From Oegoconia quadripuncta (Eukaryota; Arthropoda; Insecta; Lepidoptera; Autostichidae), in assembly GCA_949316235.1 (NCBI GenBank), contig OX438754.1, positions 9,161,501 to 9,225,500 of the forward strand: DNA of 64,000 nucleotides, read 5' to 3'. The translations under genes were made by a program, and so were the position numbers. Shown in pieces: positions 34,976-46,107 of this stretch. The notes under the pieces are model-generated. The model did not search any database. It was not told where the DNA came from and saw only the letters and a list, made by a program, of their open reading frames with translations. Numbering within the stretch: position 1 is the stretch's first letter; the number at the start of each line of letters is the position of its first letter.

Positions 34976-36144
34976 GACGGCATATAAAAGTTACTAGAAA
35001 CTAAAGAGACTACTGCTATTAGATATACCCAGGCACAATATCGAAATTGGATATTAAATAATATAATATTCCTGTATATATTAATATTGCATGTATTACA
35101 ACATTATGCAATAACGACTCACCGATATGAAATAGTGTTCAAGAAACGAAAACCAGTTTAATAGGCGATCATAAAGATAATCATAAACTGCCTACTGAAC
35201 AATAAAAATCAATTATAAATTATGAACACTAGCTGACCGGTACTTAATTGATCTACCGTCTCTAAATGACTGATTTCACAGTTGATTCGAAAGGGTTGTT
35301 TTCGATCTCAGACACGAGATGATTTTGAAGAGAAACCGTTGTAAATTATAATGTCGAAGAGCCAGAGACAGTATTCGACTAAGGTTGCTCAGCAAATTTT
35401 ATGGAATTACTTGTATACATTGATTTCTGCTGTTGACTGTACAGATATCTTAGGTATTCTAAGAGAAACTTGATAAGTTTAATTTTCTAAATTGGTTGTG
35501 TACTACTGACAATTTTAGTTGTAAATATTTTATGATGTAAATGTCAAAAAATATTGATAACTTTATTTAATGGCATTTAAATAATTTCTTGAAGTAGTGT
35601 ATTTTCACAACAGTCTGATTACTTTCAAAACCGCAACTCGTAACATTTAGTCGTAGTGAGAACTTTTCTTGTTATGTACTTTAGTGTTATACCTACATAA
35701 GTTTAAGACACTTAAGTTTAATTAAAGTTCTCCCCGAAGCGCACTGCAATTACTCGGCCCGTGTAAATGCAAATAAGTTTGGAACACCCTGTTGTTTATG
35801 CCGGCCAGTGCACACGTTATCAAAATTTCCAGCTACCGACACTGTGTCTGTTCTGGAGTTACTAAATGATCTCTAAAAATCTGATTTTGTAATATAATTG
35901 TACGAGCAGTTCGTGTACTTGGTGGTAAATGATGACTGCCGCCCAACTCTCAAAAAATATGTTTTCATAAAATCATTGTTGACATACATACTTTAGATTC
36001 GCATTTGACCACATTCTCACCTGTTTGACTATAATCAAAAGTTTTGATGGTTGGTAACGTTTCTGCTTCTTGTCGAGTAAATGGCAAGAATCCAAAAAGG
36101 TCCTCTTCTGTGTAAAATCTGGTGAGATAGTGCACGTAAACCCC
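34976..36144. other. Non-coding stretch with an octamer-bearing patch
   Basis: No gene recognised. 35690-35860 is G+C-richer than its surroundings and contains ATGCAAAT (35767-35774), the POU-domain octamer, near GCACTGCAATTACTCGG and GTTTATGCCGGCC. It could be a cis-regulatory element, but there is no support beyond composition and motif. Confidence 0.35.
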
Positions 36145-36310
36145 AGGCTATCATCACCAGTCTAGTCTACTGTTGGATATAGGGTACCACCGAATTGGAT
36201 CTTCAGTTCACCGTTTCCAGTTACGGCTATAGCCACGCAGAACCTAACACCACCTGAGGTTCCCATACTACCTTTACCAAGACATGGTTTCCAATCCGTA
36301 ATCAAGCCTA
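36145..36310 (-). mobile_element. RTE-type 3'-region relic
   Basis: CAGGCTATCATCACCAGTC, TACTGTTGGATATAGG and CAGTTACGGCTATAGCCACG follow, with many changes, the reverse of a lepidopteran RTE 3' region (TCATCACCAG...CTGCTGGACATAGG). Frames are destroyed. The outer limits are approximate. Confidence 0.4.
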
Positions 36311-37290
36311 GCTAGGTAGTAGTAGCCTACAAGGTTCCTATACTGCATTTTTTCTTATATAACTTACAGCCACCAAACCCGTGGAAGATATATTTGATGC
36401 AACTCTTAAATTAACCTTCGCCGATTGGTTGGCTGTATGACGTATTATATTGTAATGTATGCACAGATATCCAAAATTCTAACAACAACAAATACTACTA
36501 CGGCCAATCAAAGCGGCATTATCATCATCAGTCGCATGCGTCTGCGTGTTATGACACAGCCTCCTCTCCAATCAAAGCAGTGTAGGTCATATACAAAAGT
36601 TTTCTGTGGTGTAGGTATATCGAAAAAGTTATAGTTAAATTATAATGACCTTATTGGGATAGATTCAGGAGGTGCCCATGATACATTATAGATATTCACT
36701 ATGAATATAAAGAAACAACATTTAAATGTTTTGCAAATCTACTAAAACAACACTGTATTCTCTGTGTCTACCAAATGAGGAATTGAGGTAGACACTTCGC
36801 AAACTTGCCAGTTCAGCTTATCACTGTGGCTATCCCGTAAGTTTTACCACAACACACGACTTAACAAACTGTGTCTGCTTAGTTCAAAAGTTTTCGAATT
36901 TCCTAGATATTTCACCCAACCCAAGTCTCGACGTCTGAATATTGAACCATTTTAGAAATTTACCGTGAAATTAAATAAGCAGATTTATACTTATGTCACT
37001 GTCATACATGTCATGTCACGTCATACATTATCCAACATGATAAATTATACATAGAAGAACATGAAGTTTTCAAGAATGAATAAAGTTTTTCAACATTTAA
37101 GTCGAACCTACGAGTAACAAGGAAGGTGCATTGATATCTTCTTACATAATTATTTATTCTTTATCTGGCTCATTAACATTTTTAAGAACTTCTAAATAAT
37201 TTAAACTAAATAAATTTATATGATGTAAATTGAATTATGAAATTATGAATTATAGTTGACTATTAACTGATTTTAAATGCTTAATATAAC
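36311..37290. other. Non-coding gap
   Basis: A+T-rich; an open frame at 36425-36634 has no domain. No RNA gene or mobile element identified. Confidence 0.45.
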
Positions 37291-37345
37291 CTCTTCTAGT
37301 GAGAGCAAGCTGTGCCCCAACAGTGGAGAGTTGATGATGAAATAT
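37291..37345 (+). mobile_element. RTE-type 3'-end relic with GAT tail
   Basis: CTCTTCTAGTGAGAGCAAGC, TGTGCCCCAACAGTGGAGAG and TTGATGATGA reproduce the end of the RTE family, including the start of its (GAT)n tail. Confidence 0.55.
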
Positions 37346-40112
37346 TTAATTAAAAAAGTAGTAAATTTATAAAGGCATATGAAAGAAACATAAATGGGCT
37401 CTCGTATTTTTAGTGTTCCGTATTAATAACATTCTGTAAAAATTAACCATCTTTTGGTCAGCACTTATATGAAATTATCTCGATGTCTACCATCTGTGAT
37501 AGTGACAATTGAAATTTGGTACAGTTGTAGAAAATGGTGACTCTTACGGGTGTGGTTAAAATAACAAAGTTTTGGGGTTGGTGGCAATCCAACTAAAAAT
37601 TTTTAATTTTTTCTTGTTAGCAATACTTTGTGGCCAACCAAAAAATTGTGATCAGGTAGTACTACGACAATACCTGTGTCTGAAAATATATTGATTTGAA
37701 TAATCAATATATATATTAAATGATCGTTTATCAAGAAACTATCTCAGCCCGAGCTACGCACTCCTAAAGGTCAGTTTAAGATAGATAATGAAAAATGTAA
37801 TAAATAAATTTATAGGTCATCCTCATCATCATTTTTATGTAACATTTTAAAAATATCCAATATGCTATATACTTCGCCTGTAAATTACATATTTAACACT
37901 TTTGGAAATCAACACTCAAGAATGCTGTCTCCCAGCTTTCCTCTAAAAATATCGCCTATAGAAAATTCAGAAAAAATCATGAACATTGGAAAATGAGGTG
38001 TAGATTATAATCAATTATCACGTTTGAATTGATTCACGATCATCAAATCATTCACATGACGTTCACTGCGGAGCATAGGTGCCGGCACCGCCTTGGAAAT
38101 TTATTTTAAATATGAGGACCTGTTGTTAATAAATGTGCTTGTCAAATATCAAAGTTCGCTGGTAATTGATGACGATTATATACATTTGGAACTGCAATAA
38201 AACAACTGATAGTTCGGAACTCTCGTTGCCCGAGTCCTGACTCGAACTTGGTCGGTTTTTTTTTCAGATAAATTCCTGCAATTTCCTCTAACTGACTTCT
38301 GCTTTAAAAATATTGCTTTGATGTGTCATTAACATTGATATATTTGCATTATTTATTTACATTTTGCACCATGCACAAGGCAGCAGGCATGATTAATAAA
38401 GAGAGTTCAAAGCCCCCAAGGCTAAGAGCTGACTGATCAAAACGCCGTACTTTACCAACACGACTCTGCAATCCATAACACTCGAGATATCGCGTTGTGC
38501 CTCGTTTAGTATTTATATGGGTACTTTAGGTATATTTACTCTAAACATAAGTGAAACTAAAATAATAATAGGTAATAATAACTAAAGTAACATTATAGAC
38601 TAAATTTTTTGCTGAATTGATTTTGACGAAATCTTTCACGCGAGCGAAGTCGCTGGTAACAGATAGTTCGATATAAGTCAATAGTTCTAAGTATGACTAC
38701 AGATACACACGGCCGGTTTAGTTCATATTTTACAAAACTTGAAACTTGAAAGTTTTATAATCGTTATCTATCTCAGTTTTGAATTCTATTTCCTGCTACC
38801 CATCCCACTAATCTTAAGTATAAATTACAAAATTGGGATGTCTAATTGTTTGAAATATGCCGTATCCCAAGTCTGATTAAGAATGAACAAAACGTCAACC
38901 AAATTAGTTACGTAAAATAATTTCTTTAGTGTTGCCTCAAAGTCAACTATTTTAATTAGTGGAAGGTAACTGCAATTTTTTTGTAAAGAATTATTCTTGT
39001 GATTATATTTAGCAGAAAATGTGCGTTTTTAATAATCAATATATCGATATACAGGCACGCACATTTAATTCATAGACCAGCTATAAATACACTATAATCT
39101 AAATAAATATTTGTCAGACAAGTAACTTGAACGGTCTAAACACACACCAATGTTCCATCCTGATTCCTGTACCATATTTCAATTCGCGCATCACGCATTA
39201 ATGCCTTTAGGAAAAATATAGAATGCACCAATCGTAAATACGTCGCAGAGAGCAGCACTGCGGAACGCATCAGTTTAGTTCGCACTCTGACGTCACTATC
39301 CGCATATCAAACTAGTAAATATACCTCTATACATATAAGCCGTAGCTTCAGCAGCGTGTATATAGACAGCTTTGACATACAACATTTAACATCTGTGACT
39401 TTATAATAAGCCTTTAACGTCTAATAGAAAGATATAATTTACTGGTGATTGTCATTACAAGTCGAAACTTGCTATACCCATATATATGTATAGGTAATAA
39501 TAATATTAATTAAGAATTTGTTTGCAAATAATATACAATCCAATAATCAGTTATAATTTTTCAGTAATTAAAATATAAATATCATTACATGATTTGAACA
39601 ATTAAATTCAATTTATTGCTTTTATGTTGTTTATATGAGATCTTAAAAATATTTAAAGATTTTAAAGTATCAAACATAAACCCTGCTGGGCATTGCAAAC
39701 ATAAATACACACACAACAGAATCTAGGGATATCTTGTATAAAGTTCTTAGACTCAAAAAATACTGCCCGGTTTAAAAATCTTGTAATGAAAGGTTATTTT
39801 CTAGACCATATTGAATGATTCCAAATGTGAATTTGAAAAAATAATTTAAAAACAAAAGATTTGCTCGGCATAATTGTAGAGAAATTTGAAGGTTTCAATT
39901 TACGTAATTTCTTTCTTTCTTTTTTCGTATTTCTTTAATTTAATTACGCAAAAAAAAACAAATTGTTTTATTCTAAAGAATAGTCTGATAAATAGGCTTT
40001 ATAAAAACATATACATGTTGTATGTTAGTTATAACAAATTTTGATTAAATTGAGAAAATCAGAATATCCCTAGACAGTGTTGATGTTAGTATAGAATATA
40101 GACAAGGAGTAA
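37346..40112. other. Long non-coding stretch
   Basis: No gene recognised. G+C-richer patches at 38040-38130 and 39150-39400 are unique-looking; the latter holds TGACGTCA near 39290 and a TATA-like ACATATAAG near 39333, but no transcript structure can be supported. A weak CACGCGAGCGAAGTCGCTGG at 38638 may be a worn Helitron-like end. Confidence 0.4.
38226..38264 (-). repeat. End fragment of repeat family D
   Basis: GCCCGAGTCCTGACTCGAAC then TTGGTCGGTTTTTTTT is the reverse of the AAAACYGGCCAAGT-type terminus seen at 34262. Only the terminus is present. Confidence 0.5.
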
Positions 40113-40165
40113 TTCATCATCAGTCCATAAACATTCCACTGCAGGGATATAGGCCTTCCCTAGTA
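40113..40165 (-). mobile_element. RTE-type 3'-end relic
   Basis: TTCATCATCAGTCCATAAAC and ATTCCACTGCAGGGATATAG then GCCTTCCC is the reverse of the RTE terminus, with the (CAT) tail at the outer end. The sequence is quite close to the lepidopteran consensus form. Confidence 0.65.
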
Positions 40166-40690
40166 TAATGGAAACTAATTAATTTGAACAATTTGGAATG
40201 TTTAAGTAGATTATTATCATTATAATTATTAATTTCTCATTCTTACACGCTAAAGACTACATTTTAATGCAGCTTATAGACAATTAGTTTTTAGTTCCCG
40301 ACATGACAGAGGGGTATGATAAGTTTGAAGCTTTTCTATGGTATCAAACACAAAAAAAACTTGCATAATAGTTTTTATCCATATTTAATGGAAGTTCGCA
40401 CGTTTCGATAATTCTTCGTTAAATGACTGGGAATTTTACAGTCTCTCAAAGGTTTTCTAAATTTTAAATTTATAGGTATTACGTGTTAAAACTTGTAACC
40501 TTCATAACTAGTAAATTAAGTAATTTTTATATTATTTTATGGGCACGGTATGTTAGGAGCTTACGGATGCTGGAAATAATAGGGGCAGACTGTAAATATT
40601 AATGTTTGCGTAGGAGTAGGTGTGTTAGTAGGGTTTTTTTTTGGTATGTTATCCATGAACACATTATTTAAAAAATCTTAACTATAAGAT
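40166..40690. other. Non-coding gap before a SINE
   Basis: A+T-rich; a degenerate GTTAGTAGGGTTTTTTTTTGG at 40627 may be the eroded upstream part of the SINE that follows. No gene seen. Confidence 0.4.
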
Positions 40691-40900
40691 GCCTGGCTAG
40701 CTATCGCCATCTTATCTAAATCTGCCGCCAAGCAGCATTGTTAATAGCATTGTTGTGTTCCGATTGTCAGAGATAAGATAGCCAGTCCCCCAAATGTGTT
40801 GGGGTTTCCGGGTCAGTACGCTTCCACCTTCGATCTCATTTTCACTTGACATCAGGTGTGATTGAAGTCAAGTACGAACCTGTCGTGTATAAAAAAAAAA
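40691..40900 (+). mobile_element. SINE (family B), 3' two thirds with A tail
   Basis: GCCTGGCTAGCTATCGCCATC, CAAGCAGCATTG, TGTTGGGGTTTCCGGGTCAG, CACTTGACATCAGGTGTGA and CCTGTCGTGTAT precede a run of ten A. It matches 28037-28250 in order. The tRNA-like head is missing or unrecognisable. Confidence 0.8.
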
Positions 40901-41099
40901 TGCCTATGAAAACCTGTAATGAGTGCGAATGAGTTCACTAACCCGCCGCGTCATTAATTATAAAAAATGTAGGTAACTTAAATATATAAGTATAGTTAAA
41001 AGCAAGCGAAAGTTAGGAGACTGGTGCGTATACTTATCGAAATAAAATTCGTTGAAAAGTACTTTCTACAACGATCCATCTATTAAGTACTTCTTTAAC

Positions 41100-41186
41100 A
41101 ATACAAATATATACGGGGTTCGAACCCGCGAGCTTGTGGTATTACAGTCATCGTTTCTAACCATTACACCAAACAGCCTGCGTAAC
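41100..41186 (-). mobile_element. tRNA-like head of SINE family A
   Basis: Minus strand: CAGGCTGTTTGGTGTAATGG (A box) then GCGGGTTCGAACCCCG (B box GGTTCGAACCC). The A-to-B spacing equals that of 34329-34395. The SINE body is not recognised downstream, so this is a head-only relic. It is not called as a tRNA gene because the acceptor stem does not pair. Confidence 0.6.
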
Positions 41187-41874
41187 TTGACGTCGTTTGT
41201 CGCGCGCGACGTAGGAATGAGAGTGGGATAGTTGTATATTTCGTCCAAGCGAATGAGCGAGCAAATAATATCTCGCGCGACATTAACGTTTATTACGCCT
41301 GTCATGCTACGGGGTCAGGTTTTTATATAACTCCGATTAATTCCTCTCAGTATCTATAAACAAATATGGGTTTACTGTGGATTATTATATTTTATGGTTT
41401 CTGATTCTGTGTCAGATAAATTAGATATTTTTCGAATTGAATATAAATGGCAGTGTTACTTACAACCAATTATATCACCGTTCAAGCTTTAAACTTATAT
41501 TGTATCTAAACTACAATCTTTTAATTCAAGGCTAGTTAATATTAAATTAGATATTATGTCCGGTTTAGGTAAGGATTATTAAATGTCCCAGGTCAACACG
41601 ACAGTTAAATTAGATAACACGACAGTTAAATTAGGCTACCAATCGATTTTTGAAATTTAAATGCGTCTTCTATAGACATTTGAAATTCAATTTCTCCAAA
41701 ATGAGGCTATTAGGTATCGAAAATTTCATTGTAGAAAATTTCTACATTAAAATACATACATAATATATGTATACACAACGTCACGACAAATTGAATCTAG
41801 GTATAATAAATAACATTGTAAATAGGAGGTCAGATCACATTACATCATTAAAATAAGTTTCAGAAATATATTTT
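41187..41874. other. Non-coding gap with a 21-bp tandem duplication
   Basis: No gene. AACACGACAGTTAAATTAG occurs twice in tandem (41595-41613 and 41616-41634), an exact short duplication. The remainder is A+T-rich. Confidence 0.5.
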
Positions 41875-41995
41875 ATTTATTTATTTAACACTTTATTGTA
41901 TATAAGCATACACGTCAAACAAAACAAAAAAAAACAGGAGAATATTAAAATATACAAAAGGCGAGCTTATGTCTATAAGAGATCTCTTCCAGCAA
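41875..41995 (-). mobile_element. CR1-like LINE 3' UTR fragment
   Basis: The plus strand starts with a TTTA repeat, then AACACTTTATTGTATATAAG (the reverse of an ATAAAG signal region). ATACAAAAGGCGAGCTTATG and AGAGATCTCTTCCAGCAAAC follow. The same motif pair occurs at 55427-55478 and, degenerate, at 4840-4888. It resembles the 3' end of lepidopteran CR1-type LINEs; the clade name rests on that resemblance. Confidence 0.6.
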
Positions 41996-42094
41996 ACTAA
42001 AATATTTTGTTCCAGATTATTCATTGTTTTAAACTAATTTAAAATATCAGTATAATATTGTCCAATGTCATCAATCATTCGGTCATCAACAATT

Positions 42095-42325
42095 CAATAA
42101 AATAAAATAAGTGACGGTATAGTACCTACTTAATCAATTACAGTTCGGCATATTTTATGATGGGACTGGTCAATGAATCTTTTGAAACGATACATTTTAA
42201 CTTAATTTAAATTTACTGTTCATTCTCAAAGTTCATTCTGCTCAGAGAAGAACGAGGAAGAAATTCAAGGGTTGCTCTTTTATGTAGACTTTGGGGTTAC
42301 AATTTGTGGTTCGACAAAACAAATA
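42095..42325 (-). mobile_element. Older LINE copy, 3' UTR part (split)
   Basis: AAATTTACTGTTCATTCTCA, CAGAGAAGAACGAGGAAGAA and GGGTTGCTCTTTTATGTAGA parallel 43302-43385 of the younger copy. The match ends at about 42322. The coding part of what is probably the same copy resumes at 43026 after a different LINE. The outer (42095) limit is approximate. Confidence 0.7.
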
Positions 42326-43025
42326 TTGTTCCTAACTTAGACTGTATATGGCCCAGCGGCCTATGTTAAATCACATCAAACAATTTTTTGATAATTGTTC
42401 ATAGTTAATTGAAAGTTGTGTTAGTAGAACTACAACTAGAGAGCCTAAAAACGACGAGGCTCTGCAACAACCGTAGCAGCAGCCGCATCCACCGCGCCCA
42501 CAATGGTGAGTCCCAGTGCTGAGTTAACACGTTCAAGATTTAGTAGAGGCGCTACGCTTTCTCATAATTGAAAAAAAAAAACAATCCGTTTGCGCCTCAG
42601 CTAACATGCTAGACGCACTGTAGTGTCGAGGCAGTCCAAATAGCATCCTGAACGCGTTATTGTACTGGACATGCAGCGCGCTTTATGCCCGCTAAGTGTA
42701 GCTGATCCAAAGTCTGCACAAACAGTGTCAATTTGACTTGTTTGCTGCAGCATACAAATCTGCGGGCCAACATGTTACAGCGTACAAATGGCACCCTTCG
42801 TTCCCTCTCAATGTCCACATCAACAGACACCGCATCGGTGACCTAGTGGCCCAGGTACTTAAACTTGCCGACTATTCTCAGAGGGGTAACGTACCACAAA
42901 GCGTCATGGTTGGTATTTTATACGACTTCGTATCAGCTTTAAATAGCACGAGCTCACTCTTGGTCGCATTATACCTGATCCTGTGGCGGCTCACGCTTCA
43001 CAAATGCTATAGACTTGCGTCCAAA
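42326..43025 (-). pseudogene. Degenerate LINE RT C-terminal region, second family
   Basis: On the minus strand from about 42980 the sequence reads, in shifting frames, KSELVLFKADTKSYKIPTMT, LCGT, KYLGH-like, a stretch resembling CNMLARRFC, KQVKLTLF, SG-W-RYTQ-like words and later RKRSAST. The order 'KSELVLFK - YKIP - GTPL - KYLGH - VTD - RCNMLARRF - KLTLFRA - NAFRMLFGLPR' is that of a LINE reverse-transcriptase C-terminal domain. Several frameshifts and stops make it inactive. It is richer in G+C than its surroundings and sits inside the older LINE copy. The plus-strand frame at 42738-43028 is its shadow. The clade is not assigned. Confidence 0.65.
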
Positions 43026-43193
43026 TAATAGACTTTTTTTAATAATTTGTGTTTTATTATGGTTTTAAATTTATTTAAAGTTTTGAATGTCTACTGGAAC
43101 CTTATTCTAAAAGTGTATACATAGCCCCTTAAATGACTTAGTGACATCGCGTAAACAACTAATAGGAACAGCAAGTCTATTTTTATATCTTGT
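43026..43193 (-). mobile_element. Older LINE copy, coding remnant (split)
   Basis: TAATAATTTGTGTTTTATTA, TTAAATTTATTTAAAGTTTT, GTCTACTGGAACCTTATTCT and AAAAGTGTATACATAGCCCC match 43468-43630 of the adjoining copy with about one change in eight, so it is an older insertion of the same lineage. It encodes, in reverse, part of the QC(V/I)RFYNKVP...NKFK region. It stops where the tail of the younger copy begins. Confidence 0.75.
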
Positions 43194-43886
43194 ATTCAAA
43201 ATCAAAATCAAAAATCAAAATCAAAATATTTTTATTTCATAGGATAAAATTATCACTTGAAAACGTCACTATTAATATTAATATTACATTATAGTTTAAA
43301 TTTACTGCTCATTCACAAAGCTGACTCCCCAGAGAAGAACGAGCAAGAAACTCTAGGGTTGCTCTTTTAAACAGATTATAGGTTGCGATTTGATAATTAT
43401 ATGATTAGACAGCTATGTCCATGCTTGCTTATCATTCAAATAGTCAGTGATTTTATAATAGCCTTTTGTTAATAATTTCTGTTTTATGATTGCTTTAAAT
43501 TTATTTAAAGGCATATTTTGAAAGTCTACTGGAACCTTATTATAAAAGCGTATACATTGCCCTTTGAAGGATTTACTAACTTTGTGAAGTCGGCTAACAT
43601 AAATAGATAACTGGTTCTTATTCCTTGTATTAACATTGTGCCTATCACTATTTTTAGCGAATAAGGTTATATTTTTTTTTGCATATAACAAATTCTCATA
43701 AATGTATTGAGATGCCATTGTTAAGATATTAATTTCCTTAAACTTATCTCTAAGAGACTCTCTAGGTCCTAATTTATAAATGGCACGAATAGCACGCTTC
43801 TGCAGAACAAAAATCATATGTATGTCAGCAGCGTTTCCCCACAACAATATGCCATATGATATCAAACTGTGGAAATAGTAATATTT
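43194..43886 (-). mobile_element. Younger 5'-truncated LINE copy with TTTTGA-type tail
   Basis: It runs on the minus strand from about 43886 (FHSLISYGI region) through the stop at 43413, a 3' UTR with GAGCAACCCTAGAGTTTCTT and TTCTTCTCTGG, and a tail of TTTTGAT-type units (43198-43230). It abuts the older copy directly at its tail end. Residue for residue it matches the end of the large copy at 60452-62440. Confidence 0.85.
43413..43865 (-). pseudogene. LINE reverse transcriptase, C-terminal 150 residues
   Basis: This frame starts at an internal Met (MISYGILLWGNAAD) and corresponds to residues from 496 onward of the protein at 60452. It covers the post-RT region: LQKRAIRAIYKL, FKEINILTMASQYIYENLLY, DRHNVNTRNKNQL, the CIRFYNKVPVDF motif, NKFK, and YYKITDYLNDKQAWT before the stop. 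The RT catalytic motifs are not included, so it cannot be functional alone. Its uninterrupted frame suggests a fairly recent insertion and gives the natural C-terminus, which the large copy has lost by frameshift. Confidence 0.85.
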
Positions 43887-44543
43887 ATATTATATGTATG
43901 TCATTTTTTTAAAACGATTCTACATTCATTCTTTAACTTCAACTATATACTATCGACAACAAACTATATCAACTGCCCCACGAGTGCTTCCAACACATTG
44001 CCATACACAAGAATTCCCAACCATAGGTTTTATATTTATAACTATACCAGCAATGCTTCACCACAATAAGGGTGTTTATTAAAGATCACGAGCCAGCTGT
44101 AAATTCTGATACACAATACAATACATATTGAGGCCGACCCGTTTTCATTCCGCAAATTGAATGCGCGAATGCTCGCGACTCACGATTTACTACCTCCAGC
44201 ACTACCATAATATCTTTTCATGTGAACAAATTCGGAACTAACATATCTCTTTCAGTCCGTGGCTATAGTATATTTGCAGACAGCGCCCTCCGTCAACTGT
44301 AAACATAAGTTTGTCGCACTACACCATCTACCGCCTGGCATTTTTAATTATTTGATCAGGCAACACTGATAAATCAGCGGCGGTAATTGGCCGGCCAGTG
44401 TTGCCCTTTAATTAGTTTATTTCATTTCGCACACGCCCTGTGTAAGTAATTATTTCATGAATTTTAATGCAACCGTAGGCGTTAATTGGTTTAGCGGGTG
44501 ATTGGAAAATTGTTGAAGATTCACTTCTTATCTTGTTAATTGA
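43887..44543. other. Gene-free gap containing a homeodomain-site-rich patch
   Basis: Two overlapping short frames at 43869-44082 have no domain. In 44340-44520 the A+T background gives way to a mixed sequence with TAATTGG (44384 and 44483), TTAATTAG (44408), TAATTATT (44447) and G/C blocks (GGCCGGCC; CACACGCCC). CAACACTG at 44361 pairs with CAGTGTTG at 44396 as an inverted repeat. This is the sort of sequence found in insect developmental enhancers, but the function is inference. Confidence 0.3.
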
Positions 44544-44594
44544 TATCATCAGCATATAATACATGTCCACAGCTGAACGTAAATTTCTCCTGAA
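44544..44594 (-). mobile_element. RTE-type 3'-end relic
   Basis: GATATCATCAGCATATAATA then CATGTCCACAGCTGAACGTA and AATTTCTCCTG is the reverse of the RTE terminus (TCATCAGCCTATA...GTCC-CTGCTGAACATA-G). The tail has been reduced to one or two CAT units. Confidence 0.55.
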
Positions 44595-45025
44595 ATGCGA
44601 TTTGTTTGATTTTTATGGGAAAAGTTGATCCAATCGCGGTCTGTTAGTTTTGGGCATATATTCATGCACAAATTTTATTAAAACGACTAGCCACCTAATA
44701 ACAGTCTATGGTTTTATGCTCCGTGAATCATTTAGCCACCTTTACGACATCATGAGGATTCTTAAGGTTTAGGACAGAGAGGTACAGATAAAAAACGTAA
44801 TACCTACTTAAAAAATAGTTCAAGGTTTTTCCTAATAGGTAGAAAATATGGTTTAATTTTTCCTCTTGCTCATGTCTGTTATAATAAATCTCAATACTAC
44901 ATATTTATATTTTCCGTAAGTAAATCGCTACTTTGTTTAAACAGAAATTGAAGATTTTGTGTATGCGTTTTATTACCTATGATGCTACATATTACCTATA
45001 TAATAACATAAATATGAAGTATTGA
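44595..45025. other. Non-coding gap
   Basis: A+T-rich DNA; nothing recognisable. Confidence 0.5.
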
Positions 45026-45137
45026 GAATTCCAAATAAGCAGAATTTTATTGCACTTACTTTATGAAATATTATAATATTAGTTAGATATTATATTTCAT
45101 AGAGTAAGTGCCACTAAATTCTGCCTCTTTGGAGTTC
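45026..45137. mobile_element. 112-bp palindromic element
   Basis: The left arm GAATTCCAAATAAGCAGAAT (45026 onwards) continues through TTTATTGCACTTACTTTATG and AAATATTATAAT. The right arm ending at 45137 is its near-complement (CATAGAGTAAGTGCCACTAA to CTGCCTCTTTGGAGTTC). Arms of about 48 bp and a loop under 20 bp make nearly the whole element self-complementary. No target-site duplication is clear. It is most likely a MITE; a hairpin RNA is possible but not supported by any known seed. Confidence 0.65.
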
Positions 45138-46107
45138 TTTTAAATGAGAAAAGAATTGTGTTCTATTATCCATCGTCAGTCCATCATCAGCTGGTTTACC
45201 TGATTCAGGGCCTGTCACTAAACCCGATCTTCGTATCTTCGATTCCAGTTCGTCAGCCGGTTCCTGCTAAATGGGGGTGGGGGGTCCCATACTTCATTTA
45301 CTGCATCATGAGCTCCAAATATCTTTCTTCCTAGCGGTCATTGGTTCTGCGACAGATATGGCCAGCACATTAGCAGTTGCCCATTTTCTGAGCTACATTA
45401 ATAACCACCGTTCACGGAATTCTAACGAAACAGATCTCGTATACAGATTAATCAATATGTTATGAATTTGTTTGATTTTCTTTACAAGCTGGGCTGGGTA
45501 GTAAAGCTGCTGTAGCCAGCCAGATCTATTTTATATCTAAGTGACCTATATCATGCTGCGAGAGAGATACCTCTGACTCTGACTCCTCACCTGTAAGTAC
45601 GCAAAGTTTAGTCTACCTATTATATAAACATACATATATGTATGCAATCGATAGCTGAAAACTTGTTTGAGAGTAGGTACTTATCTTAGGTTTTCAGGTT
45701 TATTTGGCATCATATATTTTAGAACACATTAATATTGTATTATCTTAATCAAACCCCAATACCCATCATCTTTACATCGTATTTCAAGAGATAGACGCTT
45801 ACTGAGATCTGCCGAAGCAAAGTTACACAGTACATAAAAAACCACACAGTATGTCAACTGTTTTATACAATTCACGTCAAATAAAGGGACATTAGCGGGT
45901 ACAATACTAAGTACATATAATTTTATTGTGATCTATTATAACTTTTATAGCAAATGGAGTTATCTATATTGTAAGGTTAAATGTAAAAAAAATTCTAGTT
46001 TCCCGCATGAGTAAAGAATATCTTGGTCCGTTTATTTAATTTAGTATCAAGCTTGTATAAGTGCGTTGCAGCATACGACGTTGTAATATATGAAATATTA
46101 TAAGAGA
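45138..46107. other. Non-coding gap
   Basis: No gene recognised. A plus-strand frame at 45271-45465 lacks a domain. The patch at 45180-45290 is slightly G+C-richer. Confidence 0.45.

Noticed and set aside
41100..41186. Functional tRNA gene on the minus strand
   Set aside because: B box is perfect, but the acceptor ends do not pair; it matches the SINE family-A head.
42738..43028. 96-codon plus-strand open frame
   Set aside because: It is the opposite strand of a degenerate LINE RT remnant.
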